The notes under the pieces: model-generated | What the model was told of the DNA's origin: nothing | Database searches by the model: none | The model's input: only the letters and a program-made list of their open reading frames with translations | Part shown: in pieces, positions 50,033 through 59,149 of the stretch | Layout of the letters: every line of letters begins with the position of its first letter | How positions within the stretch are numbered: position 1 is the stretch's first letter | Made by a program: the position numbers and the translations under genes | Assembly (NCBI RefSeq): GCF_038896935.1 | Contig: NZ_JBANDC010000024.1 | Span: forward strand, 14,568-78,567 | Length of the DNA stretch: 64,000 nt | Reading direction: 5' to 3' | Source of the DNA: Collimonas rhizosphaerae | GTDB taxonomy: Bacteria; Pseudomonadota; Gammaproteobacteria; Burkholderiales; Burkholderiaceae_D

Positions 50033-52882
50033 TTACAGAGTCCGTGCGACTTCTTCGACTTCAAAGATTTCGAGGTGATCGCCTTCTTTGATATCGTTGA
50101 AGTTCTTCAGGGTCAGGCCGCACTCGAAACCGGAACGGACTTCCTTGACGTCATCCTTGAAGCGTTTCAGCGAATCCAGCTCGCCGGTCCACAAGACCAC
50201 GTTGTCGCGCAGCAGGCGGACCGAAGCGCCACGCTTGACCAGGCCTTCGAGCACGTAGCAGCCGGCAATCGCGCCGACCTTGCTGACCAGCAGCACCTGG
50301 CGAATCTCGACCAGGCCCAGGTTCTGTTCGCGCTTCTCAGGCGACAGCATGCCGGACATCGCTGCCTTGATCTCGTCCACCGCATCGTAAATGATGTTGT
50401 AGTAACGGATGTCGACGCCGTTGGCTTCCGCCAGCTTGCGTGCCGACGCATCGGCGCGGGCGTTGAAGCCGATGATCACGGCCTTCGAGGCTACCGCCAG
50501 GTTGACGTCCGACTCGCTGATGCCGCCGACGCCGGCGTGCACCACTTGTACCCGGACTTCGCTGGTGGACAGCTTCTGCAGGGACTGGACCAGGGCTTCT
50601 TGCGAACCCTGGACGTCGGTCTTGATGATCATCGGCAGGTTCTTGACTTCGCCTTCGGCCATCTGGTCGAACATGTTTTCCAGCTTCGCGGCTTGCTGCT
50701 TGGCCAGTTTCACGTCACGGTATTTACCTTGGCGGAACTGACCGATTTCGCGCGCCTTGCGCTCGTCTGCCATGACCATGACTTCTTCGCCGGCAACCGG
50801 CACTTCTGTCAGGCCCTGGATTTCGACCGGGATCGACGGGCCGGCTTCGGAAATCGCCTTGCCGTTTTCATCCAGCATCGCACGGACGCGGCCATAAGCC
50901 GAACCCGCCAGCACGACGTCGCCGCGCTTCAAGGTACCGGATTGCACCAAGATCGTCGCCACCGGACCGCGGCCCTTGTCGAGACGCGCTTCCACTACCA
51001 GGCCACGGGCCGGCGCGGCAACCGCTGCCTTCAGCTCCAGCACTTCAGCCTGCAGCAGGACTTGCTCCAGCAGGTTGTCGATGCCTTCGCCGGTCTTGGC
51101 CGATACCGGCACGAACGGCGATTCGCCGCCGTATTCTTCCGGCACCACTTGTTCCGCGATCAGTTCCTGCTTGACGCGATCCAGGTTGCCGCCCGGCTTG
51201 TCGATCTTGTTGATCGCCACCACCAGCGGTACGCCGGCGGCTTTCGCATGGGCGATCGCTTCCTTGGTTTGCGGCATCACGCCGTCGTCGGCGGCAACCA
51301 CCAGGATCACGATATCGGTCGCCTTGGCGCCGCGGGCACGCATGGCGGTAAACGCTTCATGGCCCGGGGTGTCGAGGAAGGTGATCATGCCGCGCGGTGT
51401 TTCCACGTGATATGCACCGATGTGCTGGGTAATGCCGCCGGCTTCGCCGGATGCAACCTTGGCGCGGCGGATGTAATCCAGCAGCGAGGTCTTGCCGTGG
51501 TCGACGTGACCCATGACGGTGACCACCGGTGCGCGCGGCAGCAGTTCGGCGTCGGCATGCTCTTCGCCGTCGACCAGCAGCGCTTCCGGATCGTCCAGTT
51601 TCGCGGCGTGCGCGGTGTGGCCCATTTCTTCGACCAGAATCATCGAAGTTTCCTGGTCCAGCACCTGGTTGATGGTGACCATCTGGCCCAGTTTCATCAA
51701 ATGCTTGATGACTTCCGAAGCCTTGACCGACATCTTGTGCGCCAGCTCGGCGACAGTAATGGTTTCAGGAACATAAATGTCCTTGATGACCGCTTCTGTC
51801 GGCACCTGGAAATTGCTTTCGTGATCGTCGTTGTGCGCATTGCGACGGCCCTTCGGACCGCCACGCCAGCCATCGCGTCCGCCGCCGGTATTGCCGCGGG
51901 TCTTGATGCCGAGGCCGCGCTTCTTGGCCGCATCGTCTTGCCAGGTGGAAGAGACGTTGGCGGACTTGATCGACTTCTTGTCGACCACCACTTTCTTGTC
52001 GTCTTTCTTCTCGCCAGGCTTCTTGTCGGCAGGCTTGTGCAACGTGCCTTCGGCGGTCTTGGCCGGGGCTGCAGCAGGCGCGACCGGCTCAGGCGCCTTG
52101 ATCACGCGGCGCGGCGCATTCATCATCGCCTTGATCTGCGCTACTTCGTCTTGCACGGCCTTGCGGGCGCGCTCAGTCGCTGCCGATTTCTCGGCGGCTT
52201 CCTTGGCGGCCAGCGCGACCTTTTGCTTGGCTTCTTCGTTCGCCAGGCGCTTCTTTTCTTCAGCGGCAGGATCGTCCTGCTTCTTGACGGCGGCATCGGC
52301 AGAAGCGGAAGCCGGCGCCGGTGCTTCGGCAGCCGCTTTCTTGGCTTCGCTTTCCGCTTTGCGGGCGTCGTTTTCCGCTTTCAGCGCAGCCTTGGCTTGC
52401 GCTTCTTTTTCAGCTTCCAGCTTGGCCAGGCGCTCCTGCTTCTCCAGCAGTTCGGCTTCCTGGCGAGCGATCAGCTCAGCCTGGCGGCGCGCCTCTTCAA
52501 CCCGGCGCGCCTGTTCGGCTTCGTCGATGACCGGCGCCGCAGGCGCAGCCTGTGCTGCCGGCGCTTCGGCGACCGGTTCGTCGCGCTTGACGAAAGTACG
52601 CTTCTTGCGCACTTCAACCTGGATCGTGCGCGACTTGCCGGTGGCGTCAGCCTGCTTGATCTCGGTGGTTTCCTTGCGGGTCAGCGTGATCTTCTTCTTT
52701 TCGCTGTCTGGCACCGCACCGTGCGAACGGCGCAGGTGTTCCAGCAGGCGATCCTTGTCTTCTTTCGACAAGGCGTCGTCAGTCGAATTTTTCTGGACGC
52801 CAGCCGATTGCAGTTGTGTCAGCAGGAGATCCGCTGGCATTTTCAGCTCGGTGGCAAATTGGGCTACATTGTTACTCGCCAT
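50033..52882 (-). CDS. infB: translation initiation factor IF-2
   Basis: IF-2 recruits formyl-Met-tRNA to the 30S subunit. The 949-residue protein has an N-terminal IF2_N domain (MASNNVAQFATELKMPADLL) and a long Lys/Glu/Ala-rich linker (about 60-330). A second IF2_N-like module follows (TVAELAHKMSVKASEVIKHLMKLG). The G domain carries VMGHVDHGKTSLLDYI, then DTPGHEAF and AINKIDKPG, and domains II to IV follow. GAGGA precedes the ATG. It is in the standard nusA-infB-rbfA order. Confidence 0.98.
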   Translation of the reverse strand: MASNNVAQFATELKMPADLLLTQLQSAGVQKNSTDDALSKEDKDRLLEHLRRSHGAVPDSEKKKITLTRKETTEIKQADATGKSRTIQVEVRKKRTFVKRDEPVAEAPAAQAAPAAPVIDEAEQARRVEEARRQAELIARQEAELLEKQERLAKLEAEKEAQAKAALKAENDARKAESEAKKAAAEAPAPASASADAAVKKQDDPAAEEKKRLANEEAKQKVALAAKEAAEKSAATERARKAVQDEVAQIKAMMNAPRRVIKAPEPVAPAAAPAKTAEGTLHKPADKKPGEKKDDKKVVVDKKSIKSANVSSTWQDDAAKKRGLGIKTRGNTGGGRDGWRGGPKGRRNAHNDDHESNFQVPTEAVIKDIYVPETITVAELAHKMSVKASEVIKHLMKLGQMVTINQVLDQETSMILVEEMGHTAHAAKLDDPEALLVDGEEHADAELLPRAPVVTVMGHVDHGKTSLLDYIRRAKVASGEAGGITQHIGAYHVETPRGMITFLDTPGHEAFTAMRARGAKATDIVILVVAADDGVMPQTKEAIAHAKAAGVPLVVAINKIDKPGGNLDRVKQELIAEQVVPEEYGGESPFVPVSAKTGEGIDNLLEQVLLQAEVLELKAAVAAPARGLVVEARLDKGRGPVATILVQSGTLKRGDVVLAGSAYGRVRAMLDENGKAISEAGPSIPVEIQGLTEVPVAGEEVMVMADERKAREIGQFRQGKYRDVKLAKQQAAKLENMFDQMAEGEVKNLPMIIKTDVQGSQEALVQSLQKLSTSEVRVQVVHAGVGGISESDVNLAVASKAVIIGFNARADASARKLAEANGVDIRYYNIIYDAVDEIKAAMSGMLSPEKREQNLGLVEIRQVLLVSKVGAIAGCYVLEGLVKRGASVRLLRDNVVLWTGELDSLKRFKDDVKEVRSGFECGLTLKNFNDIKEGDHLEIFEVEEVARTL

Positions 52883-52941
52883 TCAGTCCTCTTTTTCTAT
52901 GTGGCGCGGCAGACGATATCGGAACCTCTCGGATCACTGGA

Positions 52942-54501
52942 TCACTTGGCTTCCGCTATATTCCATGCCTTGGCTTGCAGGGCCTTGGCATGATCATCGT
53001 ACTTGGCATCGATGAGTTTCATCTCATCGTCGGTCACATCTTTAAACTCGTCTTCAATCAAATGACGCGCACGGTCCGCCGGCAAAGCCAGGATCGCGCC
53101 AAATTCGTCATAAGCCAAACCGGCGAACGCAGTCAATGTCTTGACTCCCGCCAAACCCAGCTTGCCGGCGGTAACCCGGTCCATGCCGTCGAAATTGACC
53201 AGGGCATCTTCCATGCCTTCCAGTCCTTCTTCCGAGGCAATCGCTTCTGTCACCAACGCATCGCGGGCCCGGTTACGCAGTTCGTTGACGGTGTCTTCGT
53301 CAAACGAATCGATTTCCAGCATTTCGGTAATCGGCACGTAGGCGATTTCTTCCAGGCTGGCAAAACCTTCTTCCACCAGGATGTCGGCGACTTCCTGGTC
53401 GACGTCCAGCTTTTCCATGAACAGGGCGCGGATCGCAGCGGTTTCCACCGCCGATTTATCGGCCGACTCTTCCGCCGTCATGATGTTGATCTGCCAGCCG
53501 GTCAGTTCTGCCGCCAGGCGTACGTTCTGGCCGCCGCGGCCGATGGCGATCGCCAGGTTTTCTTCGTCGACCACCACATCCATGGCATGCTTTTCTTCGT
53601 CAACCATGATCGAAGAAACGTTGGCCGGAGCCAGCGCGCCGATAACGAATTGCGCCGGGTCTTCCGACCACAGCACGATATCGACACGCTCGCCGCCCAG
53701 TTCGCCGGTCACGGCCTGCACGCGCGAACCGCGCATGCCGACGCAGGTGCCGATAGGATCGATGCGCTTGTCGGCGGTGAAAACCGCGATCTTGGCGCGG
53801 ACGCCCGGGTCGCGTGCCGCCGACTTGATTTCCAGCGAGCCTTGTTCGATTTCCGGCACTTCCAGCTCGAACAGCTTCATGATGAATTCCGGCGCGGTAC
53901 GCGACAAGATCACTTGCGGGCCGCGCGCATTGCGGTCGACACGCAGGATGAAGGCACGGACACGGTCGCCGATACGCAGGTTTTCCTTAGGAATCGTCTG
54001 GTCGCGCGGCAGACGCGCTTCGATCTTGCCCGACTCGACGATGGCGTCGCCGCGCTCCATCCGTTTGATGGTGCCGGTTACCAGCGAGTCGCCGCGCTCC
54101 AGGAAGTCAGCCAGTATCTGTTCGCGTTCAGCGTCGCGGATGCGTTGCAGCACGACTTGCTTGGTGTCTTGCGCAAAACGGCGGCCGAAATCCACCGATT
54201 CGATCGGCTCTTCAATGTGGTCGTCGACTTCGACGTCGTCAATCTGTTCCTTGGCTTCGAACAGCAGGATTTCCTGGTCCGGCAGCTGCAGGCCGGCTTC
54301 ATCCGGCACCACGTGCCAGCGGCGGAAGGATTCGAACTCGCCGGTTTCACGATCGATCGTGACCCGGATGTCGACGTCGCCCTCGTAGCGTTTCTTGGTT
54401 GCCTGTGCAAGTGCGTGTTCGAGCGCACCGAACACCACATCACGATCGACGTTTTTTTCATGCGCGAGCGCATCGACCAACAATAAAATTTCGCGACTCA
54501 T
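52942..54501 (-). CDS. nusA: transcription termination/antitermination factor NusA
   Basis: NusA binds RNA polymerase and modulates pausing and termination. The 519-residue protein has the N-terminal polymerase-binding domain, an S1 domain (about 130-200) and KH domains (IDPIGTCVGMRGSRVQAVTGELGGERVDIV and GRGGQNVRLAAELTG). C-terminal acidic repeats end the protein. Its ATG overlaps the rimP stop by four bases. Confidence 0.98.
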   Translation of the reverse strand: MSREILLLVDALAHEKNVDRDVVFGALEHALAQATKKRYEGDVDIRVTIDRETGEFESFRRWHVVPDEAGLQLPDQEILLFEAKEQIDDVEVDDHIEEPIESVDFGRRFAQDTKQVVLQRIRDAEREQILADFLERGDSLVTGTIKRMERGDAIVESGKIEARLPRDQTIPKENLRIGDRVRAFILRVDRNARGPQVILSRTAPEFIMKLFELEVPEIEQGSLEIKSAARDPGVRAKIAVFTADKRIDPIGTCVGMRGSRVQAVTGELGGERVDIVLWSEDPAQFVIGALAPANVSSIMVDEEKHAMDVVVDEENLAIAIGRGGQNVRLAAELTGWQINIMTAEESADKSAVETAAIRALFMEKLDVDQEVADILVEEGFASLEEIAYVPITEMLEIDSFDEDTVNELRNRARDALVTEAIASEEGLEGMEDALVNFDGMDRVTAGKLGLAGVKTLTAFAGLAYDEFGAILALPADRARHLIEDEFKDVTDDEMKLIDAKYDDHAKALQAKAWNIAEAK

Positions 54502-54983
54502 GCTTTGCGACTCCTAAAATCCACTTGCGGCACCAAGTGTGCCTTGTCTACGTCAGCGAGCGTGAAATCCAGCATCGCCGCCCCATCTTTTGTTTCAAAT
54601 TCGATTTTCAAGTTTTCGCCGTCCGGTTCACCGAGGACGCCTTGAAATGACTTGCGGTGCGCGGCGCCTGGCATCGGCACGCGCAATTTCACAATTGCTT
54701 CCTTGCCGGCAAACCGCACATAGTCAGCCAGTTTCTTCAACGGCCGGTCGAGGCCCGGCGATGATACTTCCAGGCGCTCGTACACGACATTTTCCACCGT
54801 CAGTACATGCAGCAGCTGATGCGTCACCTTTTCGCAATCTTCTACCGTGATCTGGCCCTGCTCGGCATTTTCAGGCGTAAAGTCGATGTAGACGCGCAAC
54901 AGCCCACGCGCGGCCTTTTCGAATTCGACCAGCTCGTAGCCCATGCCAACCACGGTTGTTTCAATTAGCTCCAGCAACTGCAA
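54498..54983 (-). CDS. rimP: ribosome maturation factor RimP, TTG start
   Basis: RimP assists 30S assembly. The 161-residue protein has VVGMGYELVEFEKAARGLLRVYID in the N-terminal domain and VSSPGLDRPLKKLADYVRFAG. The start codon is TTG, fixed by AAGGAG five bases upstream; it gives the expected N-terminus MQLLELIE. The stop overlaps the nusA ATG. It heads the rimP-nusA-infB-rbfA-truB run. Confidence 0.95.
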   Translation of the reverse strand: MQLLELIETTVVGMGYELVEFEKAARGLLRVYIDFTPENAEQGQITVEDCEKVTHQLLHVLTVENVVYERLEVSSPGLDRPLKKLADYVRFAGKEAIVKLRVPMPGAAHRKSFQGVLGEPDGENLKIEFETKDGAAMLDFTLADVDKAHLVPQVDFRSRKA

Positions 54984-55384
54984 AGCAACTCCTTAATAAA
55001 GATCTGCACGTCCGCGCATCCCGCAACCGCATCTCGTTATATTTCCCGCCATTTAAAACCGCTTCAAAACGAAAAGCAAAAAAAAAATGGGCATCTGCCC
55101 ATCTTCTTATCGTTTGTCATTTCAAGCAGTTTCACGAGATCGGCTGCGAATTAATTTTGCAATCAATTCTTGGGGTGAATCCCATTGATGACTTCTGTTA
55201 ACTTGTAAATTATAAACGATTAGGCTATGTACCGCAATGCGAGAAATTTGCATTTATTGACAATCAGGCGCCTCAAGGCTCCAAATTGGTCAATAATGCA
55301 ACACTTTCCAGCTCCTGCATTCCTGTTGCGGCCAAGCCGCAAACCACGGCGCTCACAGGCGCCATGGCTGACAATCCGAATCCA
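54984..55384. other. intergenic region between rluB and rimP
   Basis: These 401 bases hold the rimP leader and promoter region on the right part of the minus strand and a terminator-like hairpin at 55078-55102. The part from 55104 to 55384, downstream of rluB, shows no gene on either strand. Confidence 0.5.
55078..55102 (-). terminator. Rho-independent terminator upstream of rimP
   Basis: ATGGGCA (55087-55093) pairs with TGCCCAT (55096-55102). On the minus strand ten T follow. It lies 280 bp beyond the rluB stop and would stop read-through from the scpB-rluB transcript into the rimP operon. Confidence 0.85.
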
Positions 55385-57337
55385 TCAACCGCGCGGACGG
55401 CGGCGCGGCATTCCCTGCCCGCCGTGCTGGCCGCCGCCTTGGCCGCCTTGGCCGCCATGGCCACCCGCGGCCGACTTGTTAGGCCGCGCCGGACGGGCAA
55501 AACCGTTGCCGCCGCCATTGCGCCGCTGGCCGGCATCGGGGAAACCCAGCGCTGTTTGCAAAGGATCGGGCTGGCGGCTGCGCGCCGGGCCGCCATTGCC
55601 GCCGCCTTGCGGCCGGCCCTGGTTGCCGCGCGACTGGCCGAAGCCAGGATCACGGTAGACGCCCGGCCCTTGCGGCGAGCTATAAGCGCGGTTGCCGTTA
55701 GGCTGGCGATCCTTGTTGAAGTCAGGACGGCCTTGGCCCTTGCCGCCGCCGGCGCCTTGGGCAGCCGGTTTTTCCAGGCCGTGCGCCGCCAGCATGTCGC
55801 GCACTGCATTTTCTTCCAGTTCTTCCCAGCGGCCGCGTTTCAAGCCGCGCGGCAGCGTCATGGCGCCGTAGCGGGTGCGGATCAGGCGCGACACGGTCAG
55901 GCCGATCGCCTCGAACATGCGGCGCACTTCGCGGTTACGGCCTTCGCCGATGGTGACGCGATACCATTTGTTGATGCCTTCGCCGCCGCCGTCGGCGATC
56001 TTCGAGAATTGCGCCACGCCGTCTTCCAGCTCGACGCCGGCCAGCAGCTTCTGGCGCATGCCCTGCTCCAGCTCGCCAAGGGTGCGCACCGCATATTCGC
56101 GGTCGATGCCGTAGCGCGGATGCATCAGGCGGTTAGCCAGGTCGCCCGAGGTGGTAAACAGCAGCAAGCCTTCGGTATTGAAATCGAGACGCCCGACCGC
56201 CAGCCATTTGGCCGCCTTCATGTTCGGCAAACGGTCGAACACCGATGGGCGGCCGTCCGGGTCGTTATGGCTGACGATTTCGCCGGCCGGCTTGTGGTAC
56301 ACCAGCACCCGCGGCGGACGCTTGCTGACTTTACGCTGCAGCAGCTTGCCGTTGATGCGGACTTGGTCGGTTGGCAAGATGCGCTGGCCGATATGGGCCG
56401 GCTCGCCATTGACCGAAACCCGGCCGGCGATGATCAGCTCTTCCATGTCGCGGCGCGAGCCGAGGCCGACATCCGCCAGGACCTTGTGCAATTTTGGTGC
56501 ATCGTCCTCGGCGGTGAGGTCGCGCCGCGCGCTTTTCTGCGGCTGGCGATCATCCGCCGTGACCAGGGTGTCGAACGATTCGGAGGTAACAAACGAGAAT
56601 ACTTCGTCGGCGTCGCCGCCGCGGGCGCCCGGCTTGCCGCCGCGCGGCCCCTGTCCTGGCTTGCCGTTCTGTGCCTGCGGCTTCTTGCCCTTTTGCGGCC
56701 GTTCACGCGCATTGCGTTCGCCGTTGCGGCCAGCGCTGTTGTTACGGTCGCCGCGCTGCTGGCGCGGTTCGCCGCTTGCCGGATTGTCGCCGGCCTGCGC
56801 TGCGCCTGGCTGGCCTTCCACTGGAGCAGCATCGCCCGCTTCAACAGCTGAACCGGCCGCTGCCGCCGATTCTTGCGCTCGTTGCGCGGCGCGATTGCTG
56901 CGCAGGGCGCGCGGACCGCGCACGCCACGCTTGGCTGGCCGCTCCCTGGCCGGCGTTTCCGATATTTCCTGATTTACAACCATCGGAGCAATAACAGCCG
57001 GCACCGCTTCCACTACAAATTCAACCGGAGCACTCGGTTCAACCACGACCTGGACCTTCTTGCGCGGCGCAGCCTTAGGCTTGGCCGGCGCCACTGCTTC
57101 GGCGACAACGTCAACCGTGCCGGCGCTGGCATCCGCTGCGGCAACCGCTTTCTTGCGCGGCGCACGAGCCGGCTTGGCCGGTTCTGCAACATCAGCTGCC
57201 GCAACAATCGGCGCATCGGCGGCTGCAGCATCGGCTGCCGCAGCAACCTTGCGCGCTCTAGGCTTTTTGGCTGGCTTCGGGTCGGTTGTGGCAGTCAGGT
57301 CGACGACCGGTGCATCATTGGAACTAGGTGGGTTCAT
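55385..57337 (-). CDS. rluB: 23S rRNA pseudouridine synthase RluB with long disordered extensions
   Basis: The catalytic core (about residues 285-530) has an S4 domain (KLHKVLADVGLGSRRDMEELIIAGRV) and a pseudouridine synthase domain with the catalytic Asp in VGRLDFNTEGLLLFT. It ends with EVRRMFEAIGL, typical of RluB/RsuA. The core is flanked by a 280-residue Ala/Lys/Pro-rich N-terminal region with PRKK/PRAR repeats and a C-terminal tail of about 110 residues rich in Gly, Gln, Arg and Asn. The full length is 650 residues, against roughly 290 in E. coli. The start overlaps the end of scpB by 14 bp. Confidence 0.93.
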   Translation of the reverse strand: MNPPSSNDAPVVDLTATTDPKPAKKPRARKVAAAADAAAADAPIVAAADVAEPAKPARAPRKKAVAAADASAGTVDVVAEAVAPAKPKAAPRKKVQVVVEPSAPVEFVVEAVPAVIAPMVVNQEISETPARERPAKRGVRGPRALRSNRAAQRAQESAAAAGSAVEAGDAAPVEGQPGAAQAGDNPASGEPRQQRGDRNNSAGRNGERNARERPQKGKKPQAQNGKPGQGPRGGKPGARGGDADEVFSFVTSESFDTLVTADDRQPQKSARRDLTAEDDAPKLHKVLADVGLGSRRDMEELIIAGRVSVNGEPAHIGQRILPTDQVRINGKLLQRKVSKRPPRVLVYHKPAGEIVSHNDPDGRPSVFDRLPNMKAAKWLAVGRLDFNTEGLLLFTTSGDLANRLMHPRYGIDREYAVRTLGELEQGMRQKLLAGVELEDGVAQFSKIADGGGEGINKWYRVTIGEGRNREVRRMFEAIGLTVSRLIRTRYGAMTLPRGLKRGRWEELEENAVRDMLAAHGLEKPAAQGAGGGKGQGRPDFNKDRQPNGNRAYSSPQGPGVYRDPGFGQSRGNQGRPQGGGNGGPARSRQPDPLQTALGFPDAGQRRNGGGNGFARPARPNKSAAGGHGGQGGQGGGQHGGQGMPRRRPRG

Positions 57338-58235
57338 TATTCAGGTGTTGGTTATGCCGACCTGGCGTGGCTTCATCATCCGATTCGGACGCGTGGTCGT
57401 TGGTGTGGGTTTCATTCGATGCAACTGGCTCTATTTGCGAATGAGCAACTTCCCCATCCGCTTCCATCGCATTTTCCGTCTTGACTGTATCTACGACTAC
57501 ATCTTCTGTAGCAGGTTCTGCTGTCGGCAGCTCATCGGCAGCAATCTGGTCTTGCTCATCCTGGCTCAACTGCTCGGACTGGAACTCGTCGGCCGCCGCG
57601 TCTTCCGCTTCCAGCGCTGCGGCGGCGTCCAGCACCGCGCTGGCTTCAATGCTCGCTTCCAGCGCCTGCAATTCGAGCAGATTGCCTTCCTGCATGTCAT
57701 TCCTGGCAACCTGCTGCAGCGGCGGCAGCTGATCCAGCGAGGTCAGGCCGAGATCGTCCAGGAACTGCTTGGTGGTGGCAAACAATGCCGGGCGTCCTGG
57801 CACGTCGCGATGGCCGATGGCCTCGATCCAGCCGCGCTCTTCAAGCATCTTTACAGTCTGCGAATTGACGGTCACGCCACGGATTTCCTCGATGTCGCCG
57901 CGGGTCACCGGCTGCCGGTAAGCAATGATCGCCAGGGTTTCCATGGTCGCCCGCGAATATTTCGGCGGTTTCTCGGGATTCAGGCGCTCCAGGTAGATCT
58001 TCATCTCGGGGCGGCTCTGGAAACGCCATCCGGTCGACAGGGCAACTACCTCGATGCCTTTGTCGGTCCAGTCGTCGCGCAACTCCGCCAGCATGGACTT
58101 GATCGTATCTGCATTGATTTCGCCGTCTTCTTCACCGCCTGCCGCATACAGCTTTTTCAAGTCGTTAAGCGACAGCGGCTCGTGAGCACAGAGCAATGCA
58201 GTTTCGAGGACTTTCTTGGCCTCAATAATATTCAT
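57324..58235 (-). CDS. scpB: chromosome segregation and condensation protein ScpB
   Basis: ScpB is the winged-helix kleisin partner of the SMC-ScpA condensin. The 303-residue protein has KKVLETALLCAHEPLSLNDLKKL, ETLAIIAYRQPVTRGDIEEIRGV and IGHRDVPGRPALFATTKQFLDDLGL. The last 110 residues are an acidic Glu/Asp/Ala-rich tail, longer than usual. No scpA gene lies in the window. It overlaps rluB by 14 bp and is co-transcribed with it. Confidence 0.95.
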   Translation of the reverse strand: MNIIEAKKVLETALLCAHEPLSLNDLKKLYAAGGEEDGEINADTIKSMLAELRDDWTDKGIEVVALSTGWRFQSRPEMKIYLERLNPEKPPKYSRATMETLAIIAYRQPVTRGDIEEIRGVTVNSQTVKMLEERGWIEAIGHRDVPGRPALFATTKQFLDDLGLTSLDQLPPLQQVARNDMQEGNLLELQALEASIEASAVLDAAAALEAEDAAADEFQSEQLSQDEQDQIAADELPTAEPATEDVVVDTVKTENAMEADGEVAHSQIEPVASNETHTNDHASESDDEATPGRHNQHLNNEPT

Positions 58236-58637
58236 GTACGACGTAGTTTATTTAAATTTTATTAAAAATTCGCAGAGCTCATGTTCAACGGCAGGCCGGG
58301 CCTGGTCAAAGAGAAAGCTGTTGATACTGCCGTCCAGCGCCCGTTAGAGGAGGATTAATGAGGGCGGGGACAATAAGACTTGAATAAGACGGGTAACTGC
58401 GCCGCTCGTTCTTTCAATTTTGATCTGACCGGGGCCATGACTGCTGCGACCGATCCTGCTGCCAATCAAAATGTTGAGAGACAGTTTAGCACAAAGCGGA
58501 TGGGAAGGCGTACCGATCTTGCGGATGTGGTTATTTGACGATAGCCGGCAAGCGGGGGAATCGGCCGCTTTGCCGGGAGGCTGCCGGCGCCAGGAATGTC
58601 GCCGGCTGGCAAGAAAGTTGCTTAATTGGCTGCTTGA
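58236..58637. other. intergenic region between scpB and uraH
   Basis: These 402 bases carry no credible gene; the 60-residue plus-strand frame at 58471-58653 overlaps the uraH end and has no ribosome-binding site. A long hairpin CCGGCAAGCGG (58545-58555) with CCGCTTTGCCGG (58565-58576, one bulge) lies downstream of uraH. It lacks a T-run, so it is only a weak terminator candidate. Confidence 0.4.
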
Positions 58638-59003
58638 TCAACTGCCACGATAGGTCGAGTAGGACCAGGGCGAAACTACCAGCGGCACATGATAATTCTG
58701 GTCAGGATGGGCAATCCCGAAAGCGAGCGTGACGCGGTCGACAAAACGCGGGCTTGGCAGGTCGATGCCTTGCGCAGCGAAATAGTCGCCGGCCGAGAAC
58801 ACCAATTCATATTGGCCGGCCTGCATTTCCTCGCCCTGCAGCAAAGGTGCGTCGACCCGGCCGTCCTGGTTGGTCACGGCGCTCTTGAGCAGGTTGCGGC
58901 CGGAGGAACTGACCGCATACAGTGCAATCTTGACGCCGGCGCCCGGCTTGCCCTGGGTAATATCCAAAACGTGTGTACTTAATTTTCCAAAGGCGTTTCC
59001 CAT
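58638..59003 (-). CDS. uraH: 5-hydroxyisourate hydrolase
   Basis: UraH opens the ring of 5-hydroxyisourate, the uricase product, in purine catabolism. The 121-residue transthyretin-like protein has LSTHVLDITQGKPG at the N-terminus and the diagnostic C-terminal YSTYRGS, with the internal catalytic His in NYHVPLV. There is no signal peptide, so it is cytoplasmic. It is divergent from puuE across 146 bp. Confidence 0.95.
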   Translation of the reverse strand: MGNAFGKLSTHVLDITQGKPGAGVKIALYAVSSSGRNLLKSAVTNQDGRVDAPLLQGEEMQAGQYELVFSAGDYFAAQGIDLPSPRFVDRVTLAFGIAHPDQNYHVPLVVSPWSYSTYRGS

Positions 59004-59149
59004 GGCATTTCCCTATATCGATTAGTTGAAAACGAGTATCGATCAAATGATATACCGCAGGGTCCAGGTCAATATACTATCCGGCATATATTAATCATGG
59101 CTGCAGCACACATAATCCAGAACACCAGATCAATACTCCAGGCCAAGCA

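Noticed and set aside
58471..58653. A 60-residue plus-strand frame before uraH
   Set aside because: It overlaps the end of uraH and a long hairpin, and has no ribosome-binding site.
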